A stretch of DNA of 64,000 nt from contig RCAB01000038.1 in NCBI GenBank assembly GCA_003640385.1, forward strand, positions 62,001 through 126,000, given 5' to 3'. A model generated the notes under the pieces. The model ran no database searches, was not told the DNA's origin, and was given only the letters and a program-made list of their open reading frames with translations. Numbering within the stretch: position 1 is the first letter of the stretch; every line of letters starts with the position of its first letter. This stretch comes from Setaria digitata (taxonomy: Eukaryota > Nematoda > Chromadorea > Rhabditida > Setariidae). A program made the position numbers and the translations under genes. This document shows, piece by piece, positions 45,401 through 57,122 of this stretch.

Positions 45401-47634
45401 TATTCTAACAACTGGCAATAATAATGATAATTGATAGCATTTTCCTGAACATGATACTTATAACACTTCTGCAGAACAATGAATTATTTGATGATGCCGT
45501 ACGTAAAAGCTTGAAAGAAGGCGACCGTCAGAACTTACGTGAAGTGTTAGAAGCCATAAACAGACGAGTATGCATATCTTTTTCTTGTTATTTATATTCT
45601 AATAAATTTTATAGCAAAATGATTTTCTTTTCTCAGTGAAAAATTTGAATAAATATTGATCGATAAAAATTTGTCGAGATAAAGAAAGTTGAAATAATTT
45701 ATTCTTGCCTCACATTATTAATTACAACGATACTACTCCGATCCTACTTACTCTTCTTCTTCTTCTTCTCATAGGGTTTGGAAGAAAGTCTCGACTCAGC
45801 CTCGATATCACTTGGACCAATTAGTAGAAGCGGTAGTATACGACGATTTGGAAGTAATGGACGGGATGCACCGATACCCCAGGGTGCACAACAGGATTTA
45901 TTGGAAATTCGAAGCAATCTTACTGCAAGCGAGTAATCCTTTCAAAAATCTAACTACATAGTCTGTTTACTGCTTAGAAAAGTAGAAATATGGCCAAAGG
46001 ATAACACCTGTTTTAAATCAATTAAGCCATACAGGTAATCAGTTGGCTGGAATGAAATGAACGGATGGATGTTAATGAGATGTACGGTTATATAATAGGA
46101 AGTCAGAAGAAAATTCCGAGCAAAACAAGAGATGTAATTTAGGGTTACCATATCATTTATACTTCTTAAAATTGTTCAGAATCACATCGAATCTTTTCTT
46201 TCGTTGTTAGCATCTAAATTTGAAAAAAAGAGAAAGAGTGATTTAGAATAAAGCTATTGCAACTATTTCAAGGTGGCAACGACGAATAAAAGGTTTGAAA
46301 GAATTCTCGGAAGCAGTAATGAAGAATGATCGAACAACCATATCGGATATGAAAGTGTTATCAGCATTTGTGGGTCGAACATCGGATATCAATTTTAAAG
46401 TATCAGTTGAAGCAATGGAAACACTTATCACCATTCTCCCAAAACTTTCCCGGTAACTTTCTTTGAGAATTTTCAACGTCAAATTTCTCTTCCAATCCAC
46501 AATCATTTTTTGTTTTTGTTTTTATTTTTTTGAATAATTCACTCGAAACATAAGTAAACATGAAATGTACATGGTCCTGTATTTTAAGCCAATTTTCAAA
46601 AGAAGCATCTATGAAAGCAGTGCTATATCAACTTATCAACTCATTGATGTCCCATTTAGCCAGTCGTAGCGAAGGTCATCGACAACATGCAAAATTGTGC
46701 TTTGAGGAAATCACCAAATATATTGGTAGCTTTTTGAAAACCTTAAAGATTGTACTAAACTTTGTCATTATCACCAGAATCCCGTCCCGACAAAGCTCTA
46801 GCTGGAGCCAATTTTATTGACGTCAGGTAGACTTGCTTTCTAAGAATTTCCAGCTGCTTTATACATCCTACATTATTTCTAGAATTTTTGTCCCTAAGAA
46901 TTGATCTTCCTCATTTTTTTGTTCCAACAGATCTACTTGCAATTTAAGAAATTTCTTAAACTGTACTGAAGTTAGAAGCATTTTGAACTATCCGTTTTGC
47001 CATTAAGAAGTTTTTAGATTTTATTATTCAACTTCCAATTCCTTTCCACATTCTGACTGTTGCAGAAAATGTGGCTCTACTAGCATCATTTGCAGCTGCC
47101 ACAAGGCAAGCTAATGTTAAGCAAAGACCATTTATGCTGGATACCTTAGGCAGTAAGTATTTCACTTTTAGTAATTTGAAGCATACAAAACGTACTCTTC
47201 GTTATGCTTCCCATTTGAAAATGGCTCATGTATTCTTCAAGAGATGAAAACTAGCTGAAAGCAAGAAGTACTGCTTCAGCCTTATTGCCTTATTGCCTTA
47301 TTCTTGCCTCAAAGTACTGGGCAACTAATAAGGCTTTCTTATAAATGGATGAAATAATTTCTTTAGAACCATTCGAAAACATTTTTAAATTATAGAATTA
47401 GTAGAATCGGTATATTCGATCAAGCCACGACAGGTTGAAGCGGCAGGTCTTCCGGTTCTCTGGGAATTACTGAAAACACCTCCGCGAAGTCGCAGTGATC
47501 CAGAAGTGCGGAATGCAATTCGACACTATGCTGCAACTTTGGCACGATGCATCGGTGTTAAAACACTTTTGGAAATGTCTACCTTCCATATCAGTCCGAG
47601 TCAGAAGAAATCATTGCAAGACTTAATTTGCTGA
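33462..47634 (+). CDS. che-12: crescerin family TOG-array protein (TOGARAM1/CHE-12-like)
   Basis: TOG-domain protein that regulates axonemal microtubules in cilia (known for vertebrate TOGARAM1 and C. elegans CHE-12). 27 exons: 33473-33574, 33872-34042, 35391-35531, 35849-36050, 36462-36575, 36661-36959, 37054-37239, 37562-37726, 38057-38169, 38637-38763, 39144-39313, 39754-39910, 40135-40198, 41528-41565, 41813-41970, 42482-42609, 43108-43220, 43406-43614, 43835-44039, 44354-44493, 45030-45219, 45475-45567, 45775-45932, 46273-46452, 46589-46725, 47066-47152, 47396-47634; phases agree and give 1361 aa. HEAT-like helices fill residues about 35-600 (two TOGs), a Ser/Asn-rich linker about 600-830, and two more TOGs about 860-1095 and 1150-1361. 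Diagnostic matches include RKSLPKIRSDGLIEYAI, ECKNLRSSVSRAA and AFIRDDATVALEEM. ATTCCAG precedes the ATG by 11 bases, so trans-splicing is likely. Exon 3 could start earlier. Confidence 0.92.
35098..35118. repeat. C homopolymer pair
   Basis: Runs of 11 and 6 C separated by TT, unusual in this AT-rich intron of che-12. On the minus strand it is a G-rich quadruplex-prone run. Confidence 0.8.
42737..42769 (+). other. che-12: possible alternative terminal (stop-containing) exon in che-12
   Basis: TTATCTTCTAG is followed by a frame that continues exon 16 in phase as DGDMDTWASK and then TAG. Inclusion would end the protein in the linker before the C-terminal TOG domains. It may simply be intron sequence. 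Confidence 0.2.
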
Positions 47635-48280
47635 CTGAGATAATTAAATAATGAAGAGAGTGAATCCGACCGAAATGCGCATGAAATAACGCAGGCTAGG
47701 AATTAGAGTTAGCTGAGATATTTTTGTCCCTTTAAAATCCTATCGGTCAAAAGTGGGTGATTCCTCGCTAAATTATAAGAAGTTAACTTATCATTACTAT
47801 TTTTCATCTATCTTGGACATTGTTTTGTTTGGAAGTGTGATTTTTTCACTGATAATTTCTCATCCACTGATTGATAAATGATAAGTAGTGATGAAAACTT
47901 CAACGAAACCGAACTCTATTGAATGCTTTTAACGAATACTTTTACTTTTATTGGTGTAACACAGTCTTCGAAACAGTTGACACGAAAACGTTCCGGTCAG
48001 TGCTTTGAGCAGAAACAATGCATGTCATTCAGTCTTTCCTTTTTAATCTATCGCATAATGCCGAATAAAATGAACTCACATTTATTACAACTAAAAACTG
48101 ATCGTACAATAAACTCAGCTGAGTTGAGACTCGAATGTACGCTTGTCATCTGCTCGACGCAGTTTGCAGCGGTGGGACTCAAGTTTTCATTTGGGTAACT
48201 TGCTTCAACTGCAGCGTAAGTCACGACTCCCAGATTGTGAAGTCCCGCTGCCACGTGTGTCTCGTGGGTCGTTGTTCAGA

Positions 48281-49561
48281 ATGGCTCCGAAATCAAAGTG
48301 AGTAGAGTTGACGTATTATTTCCATCCATCCAGTAACTGATTAAGTACTTTACCCCATCGTTGTCGATAAGCTTGTTTAGCCTTGTACCGACTCTTCAGT
48401 ATTATATAATTTTGACAAATGAATTGGAGAAGNTTTTACCCCATCGTTGTCGATAAGCTTGTTCAGCCTTGTACCGACTCTTCAGTATTATATAATTTTG
48501 ACAAATGAATTGGAGAAGGATATTTAGCGTGTTTATATTAAAGTGTTTCCATTTTAATTTATTTTAAAATAGTCTGTTTTAATACTACGACATATTTGTA
48601 ACCATTGCTGGCGTAGGTGAATTTTCCATGTGAAAAATTATCCCTTTCCATTCTACTTTCTCTTCTCTTTCTCCGATATTCAGTTTATCCCACTTTTTAT
48701 TCTCAACTTTCAGATATGTAATAGTGCAGCTAGCCAGTGTTATATCAGGTACCACACGTATATGGATACGTGAACGAGCAGCTGACAAATTCCGCGGAAT
48801 ATTTTATGACCCGGCAGGTTTGCATACTTTTTCTGTCTTGTTAAATAACTGAGTACTCTCAATTAAATACTTGTTGTTACCTATTATGAAATTGAATAGT
48901 TTATTGAATCCATAAAGTGATTAAGTTTTGAGGGTCTAAAGCTATGATCGACTGTCCAGTTCAAAAAATAATTTCTTAGATGTCAACTAAAGATGTTATA
49001 GCCTTTGATCATTCGGAAAAGTTATATCGATGTGTTGTAATGGTTAAAACGAGAAAAGAAAGGAACCATATTTGATATTAAGATAAACCAAAAATATTAC
49101 ACTTTTTTACAACAATAGCGAATACGGTAGCTTTAATGGCGGTTAAAAGTTGGTTGATATTGTCTCTTTTATTTAGACTTTTAAGGCTTATAAGTTTGAT
49201 TTAAGGGTTCGAAAGCGTCTACTTATTATGAAATGATTTTCAGTGGAATGTACTGTTTAATAAGTTCTTTTTCTCCCATGAATGCAAGCACAAATAGCTT
49301 ATTTAAAGTTGTTTCTTCTTCTTGACCGACAAATAATGAAAAGCTCACATAATTGTAGTATGTGAATGATTTTTTTTTTTGTTTTTTGTACTTCCTTTCT
49401 TTTTGTTTTGGTCATTTAGTTAGTTTCTTCTCTTCAGCTTTCACTTTTAATAATATGTCTTATTTTCAGTTGGACGTGAGGTACTATTTGAAGAAAAGCA
49501 GAAGGTGAAGGGAAAAGCATCGTTGCCTGACAATGTAAAGAAACGTTTTAACCTAACATGA
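48281..49561 (+). CDS. mrpl-33: mitochondrial large-subunit ribosomal protein L33
   Basis: bL33-type protein of the mitochondrial 39S subunit. Three exons: 48281-48297, 48714-48817, 49470-49561; 70 aa, similar in size to other mitochondrial L33 proteins. Family features are KYVIVQLASVISGTTR at the N terminus and FYDPAVGREVLFEEKQKVKG, matching the L33 pattern of an alternating beta strand, a YDP turn and an RVLF.E.KK strand. TTGTTCAG ends one base before the ATG, a clear trans-splice acceptor. No zinc-binding cysteines are present, as is common for mitochondrial forms. It is the first gene of a same-strand cluster with SRPRB and mrpl-14. Confidence 0.85.
48349..48518 (+). repeat. 84-bp direct duplication around a single N
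   Basis: The block 48349-48432 is repeated at 48435-48518 with one visible mismatch (GTTTAGCC against GTTCAGCC), and the only ambiguous base of the window, N at 48433, sits at the joint. This looks like an assembly join with unmerged overlapping ends rather than a biological tandem repeat. It falls in mrpl-33 intron 1, so coding sequence is not affected. Confidence 0.85.
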
Positions 49562-50383
49562 AGTTCGACATGAAATTTGAAATAGATTTTTTCCTTATAA
49601 AAGTACAGTAAATAATTCAGCTCGTACAATTTTATGTTTTGTTTTGTAAAGTTTTAAGTTATGGTTGTATATTTATATTTCTCTGCGGTGGTCTTTTTTT
49701 GTGAATTTTGAGTTATTTTTGTAGTTCAGGAACTATGTTTTTGTCCTCACTGAAAATACGGTTTAAGGAATTCTTCATCATTGCAAAACTTATTTTTCAT
49801 TTTTCTGCGGCAATTATTTCTTTAGATATGCAGAAATCTCTGGCAAATCTTTTTCCATAGCTCATTCTGGTCCTTTTCTGAAGTTTCAGTTCATGTAAGT
49901 ATGGAAATTCATCAGTTTTTCTGCATATCTTTTTTACTTATTTGTGGTTTAAAGTACGGGTCTAAAAAAAGCGCTATGATTATAAGTGTATGTATTGATT
50001 GGCTTGGAATCGTTTTCTAGAAAGTATATCGCTGCTAAGGATTGATATTTTCACTGTTTACCCCCACCACCTTTGCAGTACTGTGTTACATAAATATATT
50101 CAGTGTACATATGCCTTTATAAATATTTCCTTTCATTTCTTCTCGATTGCTGCAGTCGGTTTGTACTCTTTCTTTATATTTGCCAATTTGTGTTTCATTT
50201 TTTGCCAGGTGGTTGATACACTTATCTGGGTAAGCCAATCGAAATTTTTTATTGAACTGCTTGGGATATAGTATACTGTCTGGAGGGTTAATGTGAAGTT
50301 CTTATACTATTATCCCAGGTCGAAAGTCTTTATTTCTATCCACTTTCATTCAAATCAAGAGAGATTTCTCTCTTTTTTCCAGA

Positions 50384-52373
50384 ATGGAAAGCCAGGTTCG
50401 AAATGAATTATTGGAACAACATCGATTTGACATGACGATTGGAGTTTGGATTGCTTTTTTAGTAGTAGCTGTCTCAGTGCTTGCGTATATTCTGAAGAGA
50501 AGGTTTGCACAAGGAAATACAGTTCTTATCGTAGGATTATGCGACTCTGGGAAAACCCTACTGTTTTCGAAGCTAATTAATCCAAGTAATTGTCGTTTCC
50601 GTCCTCGTAGTTCTTATAGTTCAGTCATATAGTTTCGGTTAAACTTTTATCACTCTGCTCTTCGGTATGACTCATTTATTATTTATTTATACCTTCTTTG
50701 TTTTTACCGCTTACTACACTTTTCAAGTATGCGATGAAAAGGTATTTCGCCTTGGAACACAGAAGTTCCAAAATGTAACTGCTGCGCTAGCAGAGCTCAC
50801 TACTCGTCCAAATCAGTTGTTCAGACAAAAACCTGATATGAAAATACGAAAAAATCATTGTGTAGCCTTTAGTTAAGTCACTTACTTGTGATTGTTCAGT
50901 CTCATTACGAAAGCAGACGCTTCATTGTGTTTTTCTATCGTTAAGGCACAAGATGTCAATTTCAGGAGAAATAATTTTTTTTTGAAGTCACAGATATTCG
51001 GCCTTTCAGAGTATAGTCCAGAAACTTACACATCATTAAAAGAAAATCGTTGTGAAGACGTTTCAGTAACGAGTGATAAATCGGTTACTTTAGTTGATTT
51101 TCCTGGATCTGAAAGACTACGAAAGCAGCTTTATGGGAACTATTTGCAGAAGGCAAGTTTTGGAAGGGACAGGGGCGGTTTTAATCGTAGTTTGATACTT
51201 TTACATTTGCGTCTCTAATTTCTAACCTGACTGATTTCTATACTTTCTCATATCTTACACATCTGCCACCGTTATCATGAGGTTAGCTTCTTGGAGATGT
51301 GCATGCACCATTTAGATCTTTTCTAAATGGCAGTTCTTCACTGTTGTGAGAAATTTGAAGGTATGAAGTCTTGTGTCTAGTACACTGGTACTTAATGTAA
51401 AAAATCGAATTTTTCATTGATAAAGCTATCATTTCGAAATTTGACTCCAAAATAATATTGTTTCAGAATCGAGGTAAATTGAAAGGCATTATTTTTGTTA
51501 TCGATAGTTCAACATTTGGCAAAAGAATTCGAGATGTTGCCGCATTTCTATATGATATTCTATATGAATCGGAGAAGAAAATTCCAGTACTTGTAGCATG
51601 TAACAAACAGAATTGTCCACTGGCGAAAAGTTCGCAGGTGTTGCATTATTTTGCTTTTGGCGCATTTTTCATATAAAATTTTGGACCTTATTTCTGGCAA
51701 ATTGTCCTTTTTTACTTAATTTCTTATTTTAATTCTGAAAACTTTGTGTTTTTGATTTCATTCTTTTCAATATAATTTTTAATGGTCGTGGTTTTAGGAG
51801 AAGTAGGAAGTTATAGGAATAGCTTTTGGGTTTGGCATGAACAGTTCTCGAAAATTTATAAAACTTGCGAAACACTGAATGATCAATTGTTGAAGGCTGT
51901 GCGAACGGCACTGGAGAGAGAATTTGGTTATATCAACGGAACACGTGAAGCGGTTTTGGATACCACTGATGGAGCAGCAAAGAAAAGAGCTCTAACTAGT
52001 ACAGGTTCATTTGTGTTTTCTGATTTCTAAATGAAGTATTATTCTTTTAAAAAGAGGAAAAGATTTCAAAGTAAAAACTTTGTTGAAAGTTGAAACCTTC
52101 ATAGGTTGTTTAAAAGCATCCAGAAACGTTAAATCCTAGAATTTTTTTCTTTCTTTCTTTCTTTTTTTTTTTTTTGTTTGGAATTCCGAGCTTTTTCAAG
52201 AATTGATTTGGAAATTATGAATACCATTTTCAGGTAAAAATTTCCGCTGGGATGACTTATCGTCACCACGATTGGATTTCATTGAGTGTTTTGTTAAAGA
52301 GAACAGTGAAGACGATAGTATGAACAAAAGCTGTCAAATGGAACCAGTGTTAGAATGGATTGCTGCTCTATGA
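50384..52373 (+). CDS. signal recognition particle receptor subunit beta (SRPRB)
   Basis: Membrane-anchored small GTPase that holds the SRP receptor alpha subunit on the ER. Exons 50384-50585, 51010-51156, 51474-51637, 51896-52004, 52234-52373; phases agree, 253 aa. Residues about 20-38 form the transmembrane anchor (IGVWIAFLVVAVSVLAYIL). G1 is GLCDSGKT, typical of the family, G3 is VDFPGSERLR, G4 reads ACNKQNCPLAKSS, and the G5 region is IECFVKENS. G4 lacks the usual Asp (NKxD) and G5 lacks SAK. TTTTTTCCAG ends one base before the ATG, implying trans-splicing. The exon 3 acceptor (AATCGAG) is chosen because it keeps frame and aligns with KSSARAIVFVVDS-type sequence of relatives; it is a weak consensus. 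A polyadenylation signal AATAAA lies at 52464-52469. Confidence 0.88.
50728..50871 (+). other. possible cassette exon inside SRPRB intron 1
   Basis: A protein-like open frame (containing EKVFRLGTQKFQNVTAALAE and LFRQKPDMKIRKN) between TTTTCAAG and donor A|GTTAAG. It is symmetric (two bases in, one base out), so it could be included without frame change, adding 48 residues between the P-loop helix and switch I. The normal family has no insert here, so it may also be chance or a relic. Confidence 0.25.
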
Positions 52374-52463
52374 TTTCTATTTGATCGTCTTATATTCAAA
52401 TTGTTTATCGAAGTCTATGTTTTTGGATTTAATTCTTGTTTATTTTTAACGTTTTTATGGGTG

Positions 52464-52469
52464 AATAAA
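52464..52469 (+). terminator. polyadenylation signal of SRPRB
   Basis: AATAAA 91 bases after the SRPRB stop codon, followed by a T-rich stretch. Confidence 0.55.
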
Positions 52470-52980
52470 ATTTCAGCTTCATTTTCTCACTAAAACTTAC
52501 ATTTTATTGTGCAGTGAATTGTTATCTTTGATTAATTAGAAAACGGACTTTAATATATTCAGCCATATTTATGAACGTATAGCATTTAGGATTGCTAGAC
52601 ATTTGTTCGTAATATTCTGATCGAAAAGCTCAAAAATTCCGACGTCCATTTGGAAAAAATGTTTGTGCCACTTGGTATAATCATTTTTTGAAGCCCTTAC
52701 ATAAATCATAAACCTGCGAAATAGGGATGTGACTTTGCTTCACATTTATTAAGTGTGTACTGCTGTTTCTTGTAATTTGGGAATCCGATTAAAAGCAGTC
52801 CGGTTGCCAAAATTTTACTAGGGATCTACATCCTGTAAAGCTGGATAACAATGGTTAACTTTTTTTTTCTTTTTTTTTATTGTAGCAAAGGTATATGATA
52901 TTAAAGTTAGGTTTATCAGACCTTGCTTTTCTGCACAGTTTTAATTGTATAACGTAATAGGCGTCTTTCAGAATTTCGTG

Positions 52981-52986
52981 TTTCAG
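52981..52986 (+). promoter_or_regulatory. trans-splice acceptor of mrpl-14
   Basis: TTTCAG joined directly to the start ATG. Comparable acceptors precede the ATGs of mrpl-33 (AG at 48278-48279), SRPRB (50381-50382), che-12 (33460-33461), DUF5522 (54017-54018) and the 61-kb gene (61077-61078). Confidence 0.65.
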
Positions 52987-55900
52987 ATGCTTGGAGTAGC
53001 AGCTGGTAGCGTTCAGCGATTTGCAGTACCAGATGCTTATTTATATATCTCAAAAGCATTGGCATCTGGACGATGGTGGCCCCAACCATTGTTAGTTTTT
53101 ATCATTTCCTACAATTATTTCCGCAGTTTTTAAAACTTTGAAGTTTTTTAACTATCGTCCTTACTGAACTTCCACCTGGATGTTTGTTGGTTGTTTCTTC
53201 ATTTCTCGAGTATGCATAGAAACACCAAAGATTTTCAAGTTCTTTAGTTGTTCAGATTCATATGGCTTGTAAGATGTATGTCATTTAAGTTTACTTAAAA
53301 ATAAGGTGGTTATCTAATAGAGTACTTTGAAAAAGTTGATAAAACTCAGAGTAACAAAAGCATTACTAAATAATTGATATTGTTTACTGGTTGTTTTATT
53401 TGTGCGAATGAAAAATTATGATAATTACCATAAACCGAAGGTATTGGGAGACAAAATTTTAAAAAGATAGGTATTTAAATTGCTGAAACATATCGCCGTT
53501 TCTATTCAGTTTATATATCTGATTAAAACCAATGGAAAAAGTAGCATCTAATTCCTGATAAAATTGCTCTTGTCAAAGTTTCCCTTTCCTTTTTTGTCAG
53601 AGTATCAGAGGTGTCAGCTCGATTATGCTGAAAAATGGATTAGGAAAGGAATTGCATCAATTTAAATTTCCTTTTGTTTGCTCTTGTCCCGTCAGGGGCT
53701 TTAATGTTTTCCCTTTAGGATGAGCCATCTACTTTATTTGCCTCGAAAATATGATTATTACTGAAAATAAAAAACAAAAACCGTCGTTCATGTTTCGTTC
53801 ACATTATTTTCTCTTCTGCTTTAATATTGAATACTGATCTAGTCTTTACTGCCCTTGGAAAGTTCTCTTTTTTTTATTTTTGTCTAAGTTTGTTACAGTC
53901 CTCATCAAAACTTATACTAAGAGTTGATTATTTACATTTTCCGAAATGTTAAACTTCAAATATTTATAAAATGCTTTTTGTTATATAGGCTGTTTGGTTG
54001 TTTCTACATGTGTTTCAGGCGAGTAATGTTTTACTGCCGCTCCAATAGGATGTCGTCTTCATGTTTCACTAAAGCAAACAAATTCGAGAATTCCGATTCT
54101 TCGGAAGAAATAGAACAAGCAACTGCTACTACTAATCTTATAGTTGCAGAAACTGTTCTTACTTCTGCAAAAAACAAAACTGCACTTCCGAGTTCTGCTG
54201 ACTTCAAGTCATTATCTCTTGAATTATCACGCAAATCAGCGCAACCTGTGTATGCAAAACCACGTGGAACAGGCAAAAATATTTACAAAACAGAGATTGG
54301 CAAAGGTGGACAAAAGCTAGCTAATTATGTTCTGTTCGAAGATTCCATGGCGAAAGTGAAAGTAGCTTGGCAAACATATTCGGCGATGACAACTGAAGAA
54401 CGTGACATTTACATGGCACATTTGAAGGCTATCCGAGAGCGACAGTTATCTTACAGAGATCCAAAAACACATTCTCTGGTAATGACTGTATCACAACATC
54501 TACTACGAGGGAAGTGTTGCGGTAGCGGTTGCCGCCATTGTCCCTTCCAACATGAAAATGCTACCGCCGATGTTAGGAAATCGCAGATATGGAATGGTGC
54601 CTTCTACATTTAAGAAATTGATTGAGGTTGGATAGACTGTCTGCTTTTTAATGCCATTATATGTCATTAACCGTCCTGAAGCGTATATATATTTGAGAAT
54701 CTTGTATAATTTGATTTCCATATACATATTCACTAGTTTCTGGTATCTGTTGTAAATTTGAAGAGACAATAAAAATAATTTGTATATTTTTTCCTCAATT
54801 TTAACCAGGTACAATTAGTGATAAAGTTATGAACTTCACTTCTGGATTATTTTTTGCTAAAAATTTATGATAAATTCATGTGCGCGCATCTCTATTCCAG
54901 AGTAGCATTTATGAAATATTTTTGAAGATTTAGCTTAAAAGCTGGCTTTTTTTCACATTGTTATGTTCAGTTCTCAACTCTTCCGATAAGATTTGAATAA
55001 TTTATGACATATGGAACACTACATTGTTATGCTCCTCTTTTTATAGTTAAACTATCAAATAATATTTTCTCTATTATATACTCGCATCTGATTGCGAGTT
55101 CATCTGAATCTCAAATTATTCGTCCTTATAATTTTCGATCAGTTCGTTTCATGCTTTAATGATACTCTTCAACTAGAAGCAGAAAGAAAAATTAGTCACA
55201 AAAGTTTAAATATCATCTTTTGCGGGATAAATGACTAGAAAATGCTAATCCCTTGTTCTTGCCTTCAGGAATATGCACTGTTTATTTATTACTAGTTCCT
55301 TGTTACTGTTTGTAATCAATTTCTCAGATGGACTGATAAAATACTTGGATATTTTCATTTTGCCCTGCATAACAACCCCAATTAAATATCATGTATCATT
55401 AAGGGGACTATGCACGCGTTCCTTAACTGCCGGAACAATGAAGAAGAGATTTGAAAATTCTAGCTGCGTATATTTTCAAACAGGCAAAGTAATAATTATT
55501 CATGAGAAATGAGAAGGGAAAGAATTTGGTTTAGTGCTCAAAAATGCTCGAAACAAGAAATATCTTTCAACCTTAACACTTGAATAATATATTTAAATCT
55601 AAGATCAACTATCTTAACCATACAGTTATAGTAATATTAATAGATAAAGACTTTAAGTTGATAACCTGGACATTTTTCAGACATGAACTGAGTCGTCACC
55701 GAACTCGACCTCCTAGTACAGGTATCGAGCGGCGTACACGACTATTAGTTGTTGACAATTCGGCTCTTGGTAAAGAGGCCAATACCTCCGGTAAATTGGC
55801 TTATTGCATCGATGTTTACAAATCAGGTGGACGAAAGAAACATATGCCGCATGCAAGACTTGGTGATAAGGTGAGGTAATTGTGTTCATCTTTGCAGATA

Positions 55901-56977
55901 CACTTTAAATGGGAAATCCTAATGTAAAACAATAGACAGAAAGTGTGCATGATATTGTCAAGATGCCAAAATATGTTTGATGACTAATTTCGTGAACTGG
56001 GTATAATCATGATGCTGATATAACCTGCCAGGATAAATGGCTCTTATAAAAAAAAAAAAAAATGGATAAATGGCTCTTTATAAATTACGAATTACTATTG
56101 TGGGATCTGGTGGACTTTTCATAGAAATATTAGTGATGAGTAAAGCTCAGATTTTAAAGATGTGGACATTTCTTGACTTATGTTTAGATTCTGGTTGCAA
56201 TACGAGGAGAAATGAAACAAGCATTTGTCGTAGGAGCTAAAATTCATACACACTATCGCAAACATGCGATACCCTCAACGGATACCAACAATATCGTACT
56301 TCTCGTATGTTCTAATTTCCTCGACTAAATAATCTGATTAATTAGTAGAATAATTTATCAGGATCAGAATTTGCCTCATCTTTACCTTTCAATCCAATCT
56401 TCTATTTCATCTTTTCTTTGCCATAAGGACACTACGACTCTGGATATTTTATACTATAACCAGGCCCTTACCTCATCATCATCGTATTTGACTATGAAGT
56501 AGGAACAGTACCTGATTTGATCGTGCTTCGAACACATTGTTTATGAAACGGATAGTTTGAAAAATTATGAACGACGAAGATCAGGCGGTATAAGTTATTC
56601 CTGCCCTAAGACTAAAGCAAATCGCTTCAAATTAAATTTAATAGTTTGAGATGGAAAAATGAACATTAAGTGTTTTATATTTGTATGTTATCTATTTTGT
56701 AAATTTGCCATTTGAAACAGCTAACAGATCTTATTTTTTTTCTGGCCTCTTTCAAAATTTTGAAATGAATTTGATAAAAACTCTAGAAGTCCAGGATCGA
56801 GAAATCTTACTGCTTCCTTCTACTATATATATTTGGAAAATGTATATTATTTCTCAGGATGATGAAGGAAATCCTCTTGGAACCCGAGTACTGATGCCAA
56901 TTCCAGCAATCCTTCAACGCAAGAGAGCAAATTTGCAGTTTTCAAAAATCTTATCAATTGCTACAAAATACTTCTGA
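52987..56977 (+). CDS. mrpl-14: mitochondrial large-subunit ribosomal protein L14
   Basis: uL14 of the mitochondrial ribosome. Exons 52987-53090, 55681-55870, 56188-56304, 56858-56977; phases agree, 176 aa. Family motifs are LLVVDNSALGKEA, YCIDVYKSGG, ILVAIRGEMKQAFVVGA, DTNNIVLL and DDEGNPLGTRVLMPIPA. Exon 1 encodes an N-terminal extension ending SGRWWPQPL that joins HELSRHRTRPPSTG; it lacks acidic residues early and can serve as a mitochondrial targeting sequence. GTGTTTCAG abuts the ATG exactly, a strong trans-splice acceptor. Intron 1 is about 2.6 kb and contains a DUF5522 gene on the same strand. The 3' end faces BORCS6, 153 bases away. Confidence 0.88.
54019..54613 (+). CDS. DUF5522 (C1orf53-like) protein nested in mrpl-14 intron 1
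   Basis: Single open exon after acceptor TGTTTCAG (ending 54018). ATG at 54026 gives 195 aa; a second in-frame ATG lies at 54050. The C-terminal half carries the family core: YRDPKTHSLVMTVSQHLLRG followed by KCCGSGCRHCPF, a CCxxxCRHCP cysteine cluster that suggests metal binding; function is unknown. The N-terminal half is Ser/Thr-rich, and a middle stretch is helical. AATAAA at 54768-54773 gives the gene its own 3' end inside the intron. The exon also accepts mrpl-14 exon 1 in frame, so it may be an alternative terminal exon rather than a separate promoter unit. Confidence 0.85.
54768..54773 (+). terminator. polyadenylation signal of the DUF5522 gene
   Basis: Canonical AATAAA 155 bases after the stop codon and before mrpl-14 exon 2. 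Its use would end transcripts before the remaining mrpl-14 exons. Confidence 0.6.
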
Positions 56978-57078
56978 TTTACTTAGTTATCTGATTATTT
57001 GCTTGTTGTTTCTTTCATATACAAATGTTTACAAGAATGTCCCATTTTTGTTTAACTTTTTCCTTTTAAAACTACACT

Positions 57079-57084
57079 TTTATT
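57079..57084 (-). terminator. polyadenylation signal of BORCS6-like gene
   Basis: AATAAA on the minus strand, 46 bases after the BORCS6 stop codon, inside the presumed 3'UTR of the convergent mrpl-14. Confidence 0.5.
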
Positions 57085-57122
57085 AAAAAAAAAAATATAT
57101 ATATATATACATATATATATAA
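57085..57122. repeat. poly(A) and (AT)n tract
   Basis: A run of A followed by alternating AT between the convergent mrpl-14 and BORCS6 3' ends. Confidence 0.8.

Noticed and set aside
54031..54276. Antisense ORFs over DUF5522
   Set aside because: Shadow of the well-supported plus-strand frame.
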